64,000 nt of DNA from Janthinobacterium rivuli (GCF_029690045.1 NZ_CP121464.1:5580001-5644000), one strand, 5' to 3'; shown: positions 27,186 to 37,535, numbered from the stretch's first letter. Made by a program: numbers and translations. Notes: generated by a model not told the origin, from the sequence alone.

Positions 27186-28709
27186 TTACCACTCCGGCTC
27201 AAAAAACCCGATCGGCCAGTTTTGCAAATAGCCCTCTTCGTCAAATCCTGATCTTGTTATTTCCGATTGACCATTTTCATTTTTTGAAAATAACAATATT
27301 TGCACATCACTATATGCTAATTTTCCCTCACCAATTATCTGCCCCAACCGATTTATCAGATGATTGCTATGGGTTTCTATAACCAGTTGGGTAGACATAC
27401 TACCATTAGCAACTGACGCAAAAACATCCGCTAATTTAGCTTGAAGCGCGGGATGTAGATGCAATTCAGGCTGTTCAATAACAATACAACTAGTCTGATT
27501 CGATCTGGTATGCCGTCTTTGCGATGCCCAAATCTGCGTAATTACAGGAAGTATTTGAGAAAATCCGAAACCAATGTCAGCCAAATTAGAATATACATCT
27601 TCGCCCTCTTCTCGAACTACAATTGCTACATGCCCCCCAGAACTCTGAGTCTTGACCGAGAACCCAAAATTCTTGCCGATCCACTCATTAAACTCTTCCA
27701 AAAGCCATGGGCCCATATTATCTATAAACATCGCCATGTTTTCGCCCTTGGAATCAATCTCATCGATACCAAGTTCCTGCTTACGATAAAATCTTTGAGC
27801 TGTAGCTCGAATTGGCTCAATATATTTTACGCCTGCATAATATGTTCGTAACGAATCATCCAGCAAAGCTAGAACATCGTTAATTTTAGAGGCAAAAACC
27901 ATTTCTTCAATATCATGCACAACTTCATATACACGAGCACGAGCGTACTCTTCAAAATCCTTGAATAATACATCTATCCTGTCACATATCTGACTCGCCA
28001 AAGTATAACGTTCAAATATTGGTGTAGTGTAAATTGCCTTAAGAAGAGCATCTTGAAAAGGAAAATCTTCTCTAGCTACTCTTTTTGCTATTTCCTCTCT
28101 AAATGGATATGCATTTTCAAAAAGTGTCTTCTGAGCTGCAGGAGTTCTCTCCCTAACAATTGTAAGAATTGGCAATATTCCCTGATAAGACACATCTGTG
28201 TAGTCTGTGACTTTCGGCTTCCATCGCTTACGTCCGCAAATTATTGATTCTATATTATTTAATTCATTTACCTTCAACTCCAAGTCAAAGCCAAGCGCCT
28301 GTATCGAAATTGATGGCGAATAGCTCCTGCCAACTGTAGAATTTTTAATATTAATTGTTATCTTTGCCTCAAAATTACCGACCGAACTGTCTCGGTACAT
28401 AGTTCTTGAATTGAGCTTTGCCTCGCTAACAACATTAATTCTAAAAGTAAAATCTATTCCATGCTCCTCTTCACCTCTTTTTAATGTCTCAGAAAAAGAA
28501 CCAAAATCAGCTCTATCACCGAACCATAAGATTGGAGCTCTTTTTTTCGCCTCGCAACTTTGTCTAATTAATGGAAATGAGCGAGCAAAAGTACTTTTTC
28601 CTGCACTGTTTTTACCAACAAGAATCGTTATGGGAGCCAACCTGATCTCCTCATCCATTGATATCGACCGTACATTATTTAAAGAGATACTTCGAAGAAT
28701 TGGCTCCAT
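27186..28709 (-). CDS. ABC/OLD-type AAA ATPase with DUF3696-like C-terminus
   Basis: 507 residues. Walker A GKNSAGKST (32-40), an ABC-like signature DIGFGFSQ (378-385), Walker B and catalytic Glu in CIVIEQPELHLHP (about 408-420), and a switch His in ETHSNH (445-450). The C-terminus has NWPIGFFEPEW, like the WPxGFF end of DUF3696 proteins. The large insert between Walker A and the signature is probably coiled coil. Such ATPases act as sensors in anti-phage systems (PARIS, OLD/Gabija, Septu types). It is the first gene of a two-gene operon in the tRNA-bounded island. Confidence 0.85.
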   Translation of the reverse strand: MEPILRSISLNNVRSISMDEEIRLAPITILVGKNSAGKSTFARSFPLIRQSCEAKKRAPILWFGDRADFGSFSETLKRGEEEHGIDFTFRINVVSEAKLNSRTMYRDSSVGNFEAKITINIKNSTVGRSYSPSISIQALGFDLELKVNELNNIESIICGRKRWKPKVTDYTDVSYQGILPILTIVRERTPAAQKTLFENAYPFREEIAKRVAREDFPFQDALLKAIYTTPIFERYTLASQICDRIDVLFKDFEEYARARVYEVVHDIEEMVFASKINDVLALLDDSLRTYYAGVKYIEPIRATAQRFYRKQELGIDEIDSKGENMAMFIDNMGPWLLEEFNEWIGKNFGFSVKTQSSGGHVAIVVREEGEDVYSNLADIGFGFSQILPVITQIWASQRRHTRSNQTSCIVIEQPELHLHPALQAKLADVFASVANGSMSTQLVIETHSNHLINRLGQIIGEGKLAYSDVQILLFSKNENGQSEITRSGFDEEGYLQNWPIGFFEPEW

Positions 28710-29204
28710 GCCTATTTCCTAAAAAATAAAATTGCAATCAGAAAAGTCAAATGCGTTACATATTTAAAATTGAATCTTGGTAACTTTATCACACATCGCA
28801 CGGTCGAAGAAATTTCCAACCTGTAAGAGTTGGTAGCCGATCTACATAAACTGCCAAATGAGATGCTGAAAAATGAGCATATCGACGAACCATCTAAGCG
28901 CTCCCCCAGCCGCCAAGCTCTTGAATAACATTCAGAGGGATTCCGCGGTAGCAGGATCAGGTGCGCCATTAACGGAGTGGCAGGAGTGGCAGTGTCAGGT
29001 CCGCCATTCAGACACAAGCTCAACCATAGCTGCATTAAACATCTATGATGGCCTGCGGCATACTCAATTGTGAATACATGATTGAATGGTAGGCAAAGTA
29101 CGCAACGCCTCTTACGCGCTCCGTACCGCCATAAAGATAAAATTAGTGGCAAAGCCAGAACCAGCCCATCCAAACGAAAAAATTGCGTTGACCGTTTCGC
29201 GCAT
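28710..29204. other. Non-coding interval of the island, upstream of the ATPase gene
   Basis: 495 bases. It should hold the promoter of the ATPase operon, but no convincing -35/-10 pair was found. A 153-codon open frame on the - strand (28712-29173) has biased, Cys/Leu/Ser-rich composition and no ribosome-binding site, so it is not called. It may be remains of a lost gene, such as the integrase, but no integrase motif is visible. Confidence 0.5.
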
Positions 29205-29236
29205 AAAAAAAGCCCCGGCAGTCACCCGCCGGGGCT
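29205..29236 (-). terminator. Intrinsic terminator of tRNA-Ile2
   Basis: On the - strand: AGCCCCGGC, loop GGGTGACT, GCCGGGGCT, then a T7 run. A 9-bp perfect stem 20 bases after the tRNA CCA end. Confidence 0.9.
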
Positions 29237-29256
29237 AATTCTCTACTGCTAAATTC

Positions 29257-29335
<79 letters not shown>

Positions 29336-29402
29336 GGGGAACTGCGGCGTGGCGGCGCTGTTGATGCCCGCCTCGCGCGGCCGTTTTGGAAACGGACACG
29401 CG

Positions 29403-29431
29403 AGGATAGGGGTATCAGGGGCGTACGTCAA
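29403..29431 (-). promoter_or_regulatory. Sigma-70 promoter of the tRNA-Ile2 gene
   Basis: On the - strand TTGACG (29426-29431), a 17-base spacer, TATCCT (29403-29408). Five of six -35 bases match consensus. It lies between the rpoD stop and the tRNA, about 67 bases before the tRNA 5' end. Confidence 0.7.
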
Positions 29432-29444
29432 GCCCTATTGGCTT

Positions 29445-31685
29445 CTAGTTGCCTTCCAAGAAGCTTTTCAGCTTGTCGGAGCGCGATGGGTGGCGCAGCT
29501 TGCGCAGCGCCTTGGCTTCGATCTGGCGGATGCGCTCGCGCGTCACGTCAAATTGCTTGCCCACTTCTTCCAGCGTGTGGTCGGTGGACATCTCGATGCC
29601 GAAACGCATGCGCAGCACTTTCGCTTCGCGTGGCGTCAGGGAATCGAGCACGTCCTTGACAACGCCGCGCATGGACGCGTGCAGGGCCGCGTCGGCCGGC
29701 GCCAGCGTGTTGTTGTCCTCGATGAAGTCGCCCAAGTGCGAATCGTCGTCGTCGCCGATCGGCGTTTCCATCGAGATCGGTTCCTTGGCGATTTTCATGA
29801 TCTTGCGGATCTTGTCCTCGGGCATTTCCATCTTGATCGCCAGGGTGGCCGGATCGGGTTCCGCACCTGTTTCCTGCAGGATCTGGCGCGAGATCCGGTT
29901 CATCTTGTTGATCGTCTCGATCATGTGCACGGGAATACGGATCGTGCGCGCCTGGTCGGCGATCGAGCGCGTGATGGCCTGGCGGATCCACCAGGTCGCA
30001 TACGTCGAGAACTTGTAGCCGCGGCGGTACTCGAACTTGTCGACGGCCTTCATCAGGCCAATATTGCCTTCCTGGATCAAATCGAGGAATTGCAGGCCGC
30101 GGTTCGTGTATTTCTTGGCGATCGAAATGACCAGGCGCAAGTTGGCCTCCGTCATTTCACGCTTGGCCTTGCGCGCCTTCATTTCACCGGCCGCCATCTG
30201 GCGGTTGATGTTGCGCAAGTCCGGCAGCGGCAATACAACACGCGCCTGCAGGTCGATCAGGCGCTGCTGCAGTTCCTTGACGGTCGGAATGTTGCGGCCC
30301 AGGATGGCGCTGTACGCGTGTCCTGCGTTGACTTCGCCATCGACCCAGTCGAGGTTGGTTTCATTGCCCGGGAAGACCTTGATGAAGTGGGCGCGCGGCA
30401 TGCCGCAGCGGTTCACTGCCACGTCGAGGATCTGCTTCTCGATATGGCGCACTTCGTCGACCTGGCCACGCAGGGTGTCGCACAGCTTTTCCACGACCTT
30501 GGCCGTGAAACGGATACCCAGCAACTCTTGCGAAATGGCTTCCTGCGCCTTGGCGTAGGGTTTCGAGTTGTAGCCTTCTTTTTCGAAGGCGCGGCGCATC
30601 TTGTCGAATTGCTGCGAAATGATGGCGAATTTTTCCAGCGCCGTGCGTTTCAGGGTTTCAAGCTGCTCAGCGGAGAAGCCGGCGGCGCCCGAAGCGCTCG
30701 CTTCTTCTTCCTCTTCTTCTTCCTCTTCTTCCGCTTCGCCTTCTTCCTCGTCTTCTTCGACGGGCGCGGCCACGACAGGGGCGGCGGCGACCGGTTCGTT
30801 TTCATCGACGAGGCCGTCGACGATTTCGTCGATCTTGATCTCTTCGTTGGCGATGCGGTCGGCGGCGGCGATGATCTCGGCGATCGTCACGGGACAGGCG
30901 GAAATGGCCTGGATCATGTCTTTCAAGCCATCTTCGATGCGCTTGGCAATCTCGATCTCGCCTTCGCGCGTCAGCAGCTCGACCGAGCCCATCTCGCGCA
31001 TGTACATGCGCACGGGGTCGGTGGTGCGGCCAAAGTCGGAGTCGACGGTCGACAATGCCGCCTCGGCCGCCGCTTCCGCCTCGTCGTCGCTGGTGACGAC
31101 GGCAACGTTATCGGACAACAACAACGTTTCCGCATCGGGCGCGTGCTCGTAGACGGCGATGCCCATGTCATTGAAGGTACCGATGATGCCTTCGATGGCT
31201 TCCGGATCGACGATGTTTTCGGGCAAGTGATCGTTGATTTCCGCGTAGGTCAGGAAACCGCGTTCCTTGCCGAACTTGATCAGGGTCTTGAGTTTCTGGC
31301 GCCGGCGCTCGAGTTCTTCCTCGCTCGCTTCCGTGTCGGACGAGAACGCATCCTTCAGCAGCGCGCGCTCTTTCGCCTTGCGGTCCTTGGCCTTGGCCTT
31401 GTCGACGGCCTTCAGTTCGGCCCGCTCGACGGCGTTCAGGGCGGCGACTTCATCATTTTCTGGCTGGAATTCTTTTGGCTTGCGGCCGCGGCGGCCTGGC
31501 ACTTTTACCGACGGCAAGACATAACCGGACGTATCGATCGCGGCCAGGGTGGCGGCGTCGGTGGTCTGGCTGACCACGGGCGCGCTGGTGACGCGCGCTT
31601 CTGGCCGGTCGAGCGCCTTTTCGGCTTTCGTGGTAACTTTAGTGGGCTTTACAGCCGCTTTGGATTCGGGTTTCTTGATTGGCAC
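29445..31685 (-). CDS. rpoD: RNA polymerase primary sigma factor RpoD (sigma-70)
   Basis: 746 residues. A basic Lys/Ala-rich N-terminal extension, region 1.1, region 1.2 ([16 protein letters not shown]), a non-conserved region with a long Glu tract ([10 protein letters not shown]), region 2.3-2.4 ([20 protein letters not shown]), region 3 ([13 protein letters not shown]), and region 4.2 with [20 protein letters not shown]. Long as beta-proteobacterial RpoD proteins are. It directs core polymerase to housekeeping promoters. Downstream of dnaG, with its own promoter candidate in the 464-base gap. Confidence 0.97.
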   Translation of the reverse strand: MPIKKPESKAAVKPTKVTTKAEKALDRPEARVTSAPVVSQTTDAATLAAIDTSGYVLPSVKVPGRRGRKPKEFQPENDEVAALNAVERAELKAVDKAKAKDRKAKERALLKDAFSSDTEASEEELERRRQKLKTLIKFGKERGFLTYAEINDHLPENIVDPEAIEGIIGTFNDMGIAVYEHAPDAETLLLSDNVAVVTSDDEAEAAAEAALSTVDSDFGRTTDPVRMYMREMGSVELLTREGEIEIAKRIEDGLKDMIQAISACPVTIAEIIAAADRIANEEIKIDEIVDGLVDENEPVAAAPVVAAPVEEDEEEGEAEEEEEEEEEEASASGAAGFSAEQLETLKRTALEKFAIISQQFDKMRRAFEKEGYNSKPYAKAQEAISQELLGIRFTAKVVEKLCDTLRGQVDEVRHIEKQILDVAVNRCGMPRAHFIKVFPGNETNLDWVDGEVNAGHAYSAILGRNIPTVKELQQRLIDLQARVVLPLPDLRNINRQMAAGEMKARKAKREMTEANLRLVISIAKKYTNRGLQFLDLIQEGNIGLMKAVDKFEYRRGYKFSTYATWWIRQAITRSIADQARTIRIPVHMIETINKMNRISRQILQETGAEPDPATLAIKMEMPEDKIRKIMKIAKEPISMETPIGDDDDSHLGDFIEDNNTLAPADAALHASMRGVVKDVLDSLTPREAKVLRMRFGIEMSTDHTLEEVGKQFDVTRERIRQIEAKALRKLRHPSRSDKLKSFLEGN

Positions 31686-32149
31686 AGGCGCTTTCGATTA
31701 CACAACGACTTGCTTTACGGTGGATTAGGATAAAGTTTGCTGCCAGTTCCCTGTCTACCTGCGGGAACCACCATCTTCGAACCTGCCGACTACGCAAATT
31801 CGACACTGTTACGTTACTTACACCTCATCGGCCACGATCCGCGGGAAGCGCAGCAATTCCTGTCCACCGGCTGTTGCCAGCCGCCTCGGCAAAAATTCCT
31901 GCATCGACCGCGTTGGGAGCGAGAGCCTGGCGCGGCTTGCCAGCGTCTGCGAGCCTTGCCCGCAACGCCGAAAGCGCCTGTTGGCCCTGGCTGCCGACAC
32001 GATCCACCGCGCCGATCAAGAGCCTAACTTACTGAAAACAAATACTATTTACGAAACAGAACTAGCTTGCCAAAGCACACAATACTTAGCATTTAATTAT
32101 AGCACGCGAAAAATGTTTTTCCAGTGCGCGCCATACCGTCAAGACAAGG
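31686..32149. other. Gap between dnaG and rpoD
   Basis: 464 bases without a credible gene. It holds the rpoD promoter candidate (32096-32123) and an AT-rich stretch at 32035-32110, implying a leader of about 400 bases on rpoD mRNA. No RNA element was recognised in the leader. Confidence 0.5.
32096..32123 (-). promoter_or_regulatory. Probable sigma-70 promoter of rpoD
   Basis: On the - strand TGGAAA (32118-32123), a 16-base spacer, and a perfect TATAAT (32096-32101). It sits 27 bases past the dnaG stop and about 410 bases before the rpoD start. Confidence 0.6.
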
Positions 32150-33946
32150 TTAGCGATTCACCAACTCGGCATCGCGCTCGCGCTCCAGCGCCCCTTGCTC
32201 CTGCATGATTTCGCGGTAGCGTACACCAATTTTCTCGGATGGCAAACCCGACGCAAACAATTGCTGCAATTCCGCCTTCAAGGCATTCAATTTGATCTCG
32301 CGGATGGTGCTTACCAGCCACGACAATTCGCTGTCGTAATCGGATTCCGTGCCGGCCGCGATCTCGCCGATGATCTCGTCGTATTCGCTGCCCAGCTCCT
32401 TCAACTGCTGCGCCAGCGCGGCAAAACTGCCGTGCTCGCCCAAGGCCTGGCCTACGGCCACCAGCTGCCCCAGGCTGTGCGCGGCATCGGGCCCCAGGTG
32501 CTGGAAGGCGGCCAGGGCGGCCTCGTCGATGCGCATCGTCAGCGGCGGATGCGCCACCAGCATGCGCATGATCTTCAATTCCAGCCCGACAGGCACGGGG
32601 CGGCCCGATTTCGGCGGCGCGCGGCGCGCCACGGCAACGGGCTTGGCCAGCTCGAACAGGGCTTCGATCTCGGCCGGCGTGGACTGCGTCAGCTGGGCCA
32701 GGCCGCGCACGATCTGCAGGCGCAAAGACGATGGCGCCATCAGTTGCAGCAGGGGCTTGGCGTCGAACTGCACGCGGGCGCGCCCTTCCGGTTCCGACAG
32801 ATCATGCTCGCCCGACACTTCCTTCAGCAAGAATTGCGACAGTGGCATGGCTTCATGCACTTGCTGCTCAAACCCCTCGGCGCCGAATTCGCGGATATAG
32901 CTGTCCGGATCGTGTTCCGACGGCAGGAACAGGAACTTGATCGTTTTATTGTCCGACACGTGGGCCAGGCTCGCTTCCAGCGCGCGGCGGGCGGCGCGGC
33001 GGCCGGCCTTGTCGCCATCGAAGCTGAAAATCACGTTATCCGTCTGGCGCAGCAGTTTTTGCACGTGGGTGGGCGTACACGCCGTGCCCAAGGTGGCTAC
33101 TGCTTGCGGGAAACCCATTTGCGCCAAGGCAACCACATCCATATAACCCTCCGTCACCAGCACGTAGCCGGCATCGCGGATGGCCTGGCGCGCCTCGAAT
33201 AAGCCATATAGTTCGAAACCCTTGGAAAACAAGGGGGTTTCCGGCGAGTTCAGATATTTCGGTTCGCCATGGTCGAGCACGCGGCCGCCAAAGGCGATCA
33301 CTTGCCCCTTGGTATTGCGAATCGGGAACATGATGCGTTCGCGGAAACGGTCGTAGCGCTTGCGGTTGTTGCCCTCCTCGTCGACCTTGTCGATCACGAG
33401 ACCGGCCTCGGCCAGGGCCACCACGTCGTAATCGGGGAAGACGGAGCGTAAATTGTCCCATCCGCCGGGCGCAAAACCCATGCCGAAGCGAGCGGCCACT
33501 TCGCCCGTCAAGCCCCGGTTCTTCAGGTAGGCGATGGCTTCCGGCGCGTGGCGCAATTGCCCACGGTAATAATCGCAGGCCTGCGTCATGGCGTCGGACA
33601 GGGCCATGCTTTGCGCCTGGATCTGCGCGCGCTGGGCCGGCGGGATCTTGTCGTCCGCTTCCGGCACGACCATGCCCACGTTCTGCGCCAGGTCCTTGAC
33701 GGCGTCGACAAAACCCATGCCCGAGTACTCGATCAGGAAGCCGATCGAGGTGCCATGCGCGCCACAGCCGAAGCAGTGATAGAACTGCTTGGTGGGGCTG
33801 ACGGTAAAGCTGGGCGATTTTTCACTGTGGAACGGGCACAAGCCCATGAAATTGGCGCCACCTTTTTTCAGTTGCACATAGCGCCCCACGACATCGACGA
33901 TATCGACGCGGTTGAGCAAATCGGAAATGAAGGATTGAGGTATCAC
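32150..33946 (-). CDS. dnaG: DNA primase DnaG
   Basis: 598 residues. Zinc-binding CHC2 domain with C37, H40, C58, C61; catalytic TOPRIM region with VTEGYMDVVAL (Glu) and FSFDGDKAGRRA (DxD); C-terminal helical domain that binds the DnaB helicase. It makes RNA primers at the replication fork. Lies between yqeY and rpoD as in the macromolecular-synthesis operon of other proteobacteria. Confidence 0.97.
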   Translation of the reverse strand: MIPQSFISDLLNRVDIVDVVGRYVQLKKGGANFMGLCPFHSEKSPSFTVSPTKQFYHCFGCGAHGTSIGFLIEYSGMGFVDAVKDLAQNVGMVVPEADDKIPPAQRAQIQAQSMALSDAMTQACDYYRGQLRHAPEAIAYLKNRGLTGEVAARFGMGFAPGGWDNLRSVFPDYDVVALAEAGLVIDKVDEEGNNRKRYDRFRERIMFPIRNTKGQVIAFGGRVLDHGEPKYLNSPETPLFSKGFELYGLFEARQAIRDAGYVLVTEGYMDVVALAQMGFPQAVATLGTACTPTHVQKLLRQTDNVIFSFDGDKAGRRAARRALEASLAHVSDNKTIKFLFLPSEHDPDSYIREFGAEGFEQQVHEAMPLSQFLLKEVSGEHDLSEPEGRARVQFDAKPLLQLMAPSSLRLQIVRGLAQLTQSTPAEIEALFELAKPVAVARRAPPKSGRPVPVGLELKIMRMLVAHPPLTMRIDEAALAAFQHLGPDAAHSLGQLVAVGQALGEHGSFAALAQQLKELGSEYDEIIGEIAAGTESDYDSELSWLVSTIREIKLNALKAELQQLFASGLPSEKIGVRYREIMQEQGALERERDAELVNR

Positions 33947-34032
33947 TGGCTAGGGCGGGTCTTGTTATAGGTCAGACTATACTACCGCACGTGGCCTGAG
34001 GTTGAGCCAGGTCAACGTGTGGGCTGTTAAGA

Positions 34033-34058
34033 GGCTGCCAGCGCGACGGCTGGCAGCC
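34033..34058 (-). terminator. Hairpin between yqeY and dnaG
   Basis: GGCTGCCAGC, loop GCGACG, GCTGGCAGCC: a perfect 10-bp stem. There is no T-run (TCTT follows on the - strand), so it may be a partial terminator or an mRNA processing or stabilising element that sets dnaG level within the operon. Confidence 0.5.
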
Positions 34059-34075
34059 CTTGCTACTATTGTTGC

Positions 34076-34528
34076 TTACGCTGCCGGCGTCAAGGCTTTC
34101 TTGACCAGGGCGGACACCACCGTCATGTCGGCGCGTCCGGCCAGCTTCGGCTTGACGATGGCCATGACCTTGCCCATGTCTTGCGGACCGGCGGCGCCCG
34201 AGGCGGCCACGGCGGCAGCCACTTCGGCCGCCACTTCTTCGTCCGACAGGCCGGCAGGCATATAGCCCGTCAGGTGCACCAGCTCGGCTTTTTCGATGTC
34301 GGCCAGGTCGGCGCGGCCACCGGCTTCGAACTGGGTGATCGAATCCTTGCGCTGCTTGATCATCTTTTCCACGATGGCCGTCACGTGGGCATCCGTCAAT
34401 TCGATGCGCTCGTCGACTTCCTTGCGCTTGACTTCCGCCAGCAACAGGCGAATCGTGCCCAGCTTGCCCGCTTCCTTGGCGCGCATGGCGTTTTTCATGT
34501 CTTCGGTAATTTGTTCTTTCAAGCTCAT
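34076..34528 (-). CDS. GatB/YqeY-domain protein
   Basis: 150 residues, all helical. It opens MSLKEQITEDMKNAMRAKE and ends in a domain related to the C-terminal tRNA-binding tail of GatB. YqeY proteins have no settled function; a tRNA-related role is inferred from the domain. The usual position between rpsU and dnaG is kept here. Confidence 0.92.
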   Translation of the reverse strand: MSLKEQITEDMKNAMRAKEAGKLGTIRLLLAEVKRKEVDERIELTDAHVTAIVEKMIKQRKDSITQFEAGGRADLADIEKAELVHLTGYMPAGLSDEEVAAEVAAAVAASGAAGPQDMGKVMAIVKPKLAGRADMTVVSALVKKALTPAA

Positions 34529-34718
34529 GGCAATCCTCGTTGGTCAGTAGGTGGGTGCTCGTGCGCGGCTACCATCAGCGGGCCACAAAAGCGAAAACCC
34601 GCTGCGGCGAACCGGAGCGGGTATGCGACTCATCTGAAGTATCACTCCAGGCGAATCAAAACAAAACCCGTGGCGAACAATGCGCCGAACTACCCGGGTT
34701 GGTTCTGACTGAACAGTC

Positions 34719-34931
34719 TTAGAATAATTTTTTCGGCAGTTGTTGGCTGCGGATGCGTTTGTAATGACGCTTGACAGCAGCTGCCAGCTTGCGCTTGCGC
34801 TCAGCTGTTGGCTTTTCGTAGAATTCGCGTGCGCGCAATTCGGTCAGCAGACCCGTTTTTTCGATGGTGCGTTTGAAGCGACGCATTGCGACTTCGAACG
34901 GCTCGTTTTCTTTAAGGCGAATAGTGGTCAT
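34719..34931 (-). CDS. rpsU: 30S ribosomal protein bS21
   Basis: 70 residues, very basic. [20 protein letters not shown] and [13 protein letters not shown] are standard bS21 sequence. It takes part in translation initiation at the 3' end of 16S rRNA. First gene of the rpsU - yqeY - dnaG - rpoD block; 190 bases separate it from yqeY. Confidence 0.97.
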   Translation of the reverse strand: MTTIRLKENEPFEVAMRRFKRTIEKTGLLTELRAREFYEKPTAERKRKLAAAVKRHYKRIRSQQLPKKLF

Positions 34932-35114
34932 GTAAAATTCAAACCGTTGAGGTGGTGTATAGGAAGAGATAGATAGTAGCAGCTTTTATTCGGAAAGGGA
35001 AGCCCCTCCCCCACTTGCGTGCGGCATGCAGCCTGCGGTCGCTGCCGGAATGTGGCGTAAACCACGCACCGGGGCCAGCGCACCGGGCGCCAGAACCCCA
35101 TCCTACAGACTTGC

Positions 35115-36329
35115 TTACTGCAAGGCAATACCTGCCGCCACGCCCGAAGCCCAGGCCCACTGGAAGTTGTAGCCGCCCAGCCAGCCCGTCACGTCGACCG
35201 ATTCGCCGATGAAGTACAGGCCTGGCACTTTATTGGCCATCATGGTCTGCTGCGACAGTTCGCGCGTATCGATGCCGCCGCGCGTCACTTCCGCCTTGCG
35301 GTAGCCTTCGGACCCGTTCGGCACGATGGACCAGGCATTGATGGCTTGCCCCAGCTTGCGCAGCTGCGCGTCGGGCATGTCGGCGATGCGCGCGTCCGGC
35401 GCCAGGCCGTTGACGGCCAGCAGGCAGTCCGCCAGGCGCTGCGGCAGCCATTGCGCGACGATATTGCCCAGTTGCTTCTTCAGGGTGCCCTTGCCTTCGA
35501 TCAAGGTTTGCGCCACGTCCACTTCCGGCAGCAGGTTGATGACGATGGGCTCGCCCGGCAGCCAGTAGCTGGAAATCTGCAAAATCGCCGGACCCGACAG
35601 GCCGCGATGCGTGAACAGCAAATCTTCGCGGAAACGCGCGCCCGTTGCCTTGCGGCCTTTCAGGCTACCCGTTTCCACGTCCACTTCCAGGGCGATGCCG
35701 GACAGTTCCGCGAACGGCGCCCAGCTGGCCGCATCGAACGTCAGCGGCACCAAGGCCGGACGCGGTTCGACCATCGTCAAATCGAATTGTTTGGCGATGC
35801 GGTAGGCAAAATCCGTGGCGCCGATCTTCGGGATCGACAGGCCGCCCGTGGCGATGACGATGCTGGCCGTCTCGATGGCGCCGCTATCGGTCTGCAGCAC
35901 GAAGCCGCCGTCATCTTGCTGGACAACATTGTCGATCTTGCACGGCATGCGCCAATGCACGCCGCCAGCGGCGCACTCGTCCTTGAGCATGTCGATGATC
36001 AGCTCGGCCGATTCATTGCAAAACAGCTGGCCCTTGTGCTTCTCGTGGTAGCCGATCCGGTATTTTTTCACCAGCGCGAGGAAATCCTGCGGCGTGTAGC
36101 GCGACAGCGCGCTCTTGCAGAAATGCGGGTTTTCCGAGAGGAAGTTCTGCGGGGTGGCGTTGATATTGGTGAAATTGCACCGTCCACCACCGGAGATGCG
36201 GATCTTTTCGGCCAGCTTGGCCGCGTGATCGATCAACACCACGCGCTTGCCCTGCTGGGCGGCCACCGCCGCACACATCATGCCGGCCGCGCCCGCGCCG
36301 ATCACTGCCACATCAAATTGTTTTGCCAT
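35115..36329 (-). CDS. HI0933/YhiN (BaiN-like) flavoprotein
   Basis: 404 residues. An N-terminal FAD-binding GAGAAGMMCA, GGGRCNFTN near residue 55, an internal domain, VTRGGIDTREL, and a C-terminal GYNFQWAWASGVAAG. This set defines the HI0933/YhiN family of NAD(P)/FAD-dependent oxidoreductases. Members in gut bacteria reduce bile-acid intermediates, but the role in this organism is unknown. Start 36329 (MAKQFDV) is the family start. Confidence 0.88.
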   Translation of the reverse strand: MAKQFDVAVIGAGAAGMMCAAVAAQQGKRVVLIDHAAKLAEKIRISGGGRCNFTNINATPQNFLSENPHFCKSALSRYTPQDFLALVKKYRIGYHEKHKGQLFCNESAELIIDMLKDECAAGGVHWRMPCKIDNVVQQDDGGFVLQTDSGAIETASIVIATGGLSIPKIGATDFAYRIAKQFDLTMVEPRPALVPLTFDAASWAPFAELSGIALEVDVETGSLKGRKATGARFREDLLFTHRGLSGPAILQISSYWLPGEPIVINLLPEVDVAQTLIEGKGTLKKQLGNIVAQWLPQRLADCLLAVNGLAPDARIADMPDAQLRKLGQAINAWSIVPNGSEGYRKAEVTRGGIDTRELSQQTMMANKVPGLYFIGESVDVTGWLGGYNFQWAWASGVAAGIALQ

Positions 36330-36385
36330 AAGAATTCCGGTCACCGCTGATTACAAAGACGCCATTGTAAACTGCGGCGACGCGG

Positions 36386-37378
36386 CTAGCGCGGCCGTGC
36401 CGCAATCTGCCGCGATGTCGTCAAGCATTGTTCCACCTGCCCGGCGATCGACGGCGGCACGGGCACCTCGCCGCACAGCACGGCCGCGATCCAGGCCGCC
36501 GTGGTGGCCGCATCGCGCTCGGCCGGCAAATGCGGCAACTCTTCCACCAGCAACTGCTTTTCCACCAGCACCGTGCGCTCCACGCCATGGAACCAGTCGA
36601 TCTGCTGCGCCTTGTTGGCGTTGGCCACCGTTTCCCCCTCCGTGCCACGCATGAGGAAAGCGTCGCCGCGCGCGGGATCTGAGGCGGTGAGGAAATATTC
36701 ACCAAGCATTTCCAGATATTCCGGATGCGTGTACGACACCAGACGCAGGGCGGGACCGGCAAACGGCTGCATGATTTTCACCAGGGTGTGCGTGGAATTG
36801 CGCACGCCCAGCACGCGCCGCAGCGACAGCATCCAGGCCAGGCGCGGCGCCAGGGCCTCGATGGACAGGAAGGCGGCCTCCCCGCGCGCCATGGCGGCCT
36901 CGGCTTGCGCGTGGTCGAGCGAGGCCGGGACGCCCAGCGCTGCCAGCACTTCGGCCGTCGTGATGCGGCCCGGATCGCTGGTCACGCCATGCACGAGTAC
37001 GGGCGCGCCCGCGCGCGCCAGCAGCAGCGCCAGCAAGGCCGTCAGGTTGGCCATCTTGCGCGCGCCGTTGTAGCTGGGAATGATGATCGGTGCGAATTCG
37101 CCGGCCGGCGCAGCCAGCGGAGCGAACGACGCTTCGGCAGCGTCGAGGAAGCCGGCGATCTCGTCTACCGATTCGCCCTTGATGCGCATCGATAACAAAA
37201 TGCCGCCCAGTTCCAGGTCCGACACGCGGCCCTCGAGCATGGCGCGGTACAGAGCATGGGCATCGTCGCGCGTCATGCTGCGCGCGCCGTTCTTGCCGCG
37301 TCCTATTTCTTTAATGAAACGTGCTGCGGGGAATGGCTCTCCGGCCACATCGGTATGGGGTATGGAAACAGTCGTCAT
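36386..37378 (-). CDS. ybiB: YbiB-like protein (TrpD2 family)
   Basis: 330 residues. A small N-terminal helical domain and a glycosyltransferase-3 type domain related to anthranilate phosphoribosyltransferase TrpD. The PRPP-binding segment is altered (VHGVTSDPGR in place of the usual HGNRA). In E. coli YbiB binds nucleic acid without sequence preference and is SOS-linked. No trp genes are near, supporting YbiB over TrpD. Confidence 0.82.
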   Translation of the reverse strand: MTTVSIPHTDVAGEPFPAARFIKEIGRGKNGARSMTRDDAHALYRAMLEGRVSDLELGGILLSMRIKGESVDEIAGFLDAAEASFAPLAAPAGEFAPIIIPSYNGARKMANLTALLALLLARAGAPVLVHGVTSDPGRITTAEVLAALGVPASLDHAQAEAAMARGEAAFLSIEALAPRLAWMLSLRRVLGVRNSTHTLVKIMQPFAGPALRLVSYTHPEYLEMLGEYFLTASDPARGDAFLMRGTEGETVANANKAQQIDWFHGVERTVLVEKQLLVEELPHLPAERDAATTAAWIAAVLCGEVPVPPSIAGQVEQCLTTSRQIAARPR

Positions 37379-37535
37379 GGCGCCAGCTTACACGGATTTT
37401 TTCCCTTGCAGAGGGGCTGGAGGGTGCCATAGGCGCCGATGCAACAGTCTTTCCAGCTATTTTTTTACGAATTTGCTGCGCGCCTGCATCCAGACGCGCC
37501 GCCGCTGCGTATAAGACTGCACAGGGGGACTCATC

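Noticed and set aside
28712..29173. 153-codon open frame on the - strand in the island
   Set aside because: No ribosome-binding site, odd composition, no similarity to integrases.
29349..31733. 794-codon open frame antisense to rpoD
   Set aside because: It mirrors the reading frame and GC bias of rpoD, is His/Arg/Asp-rich and has no family motifs. An artefact of high GC third positions.
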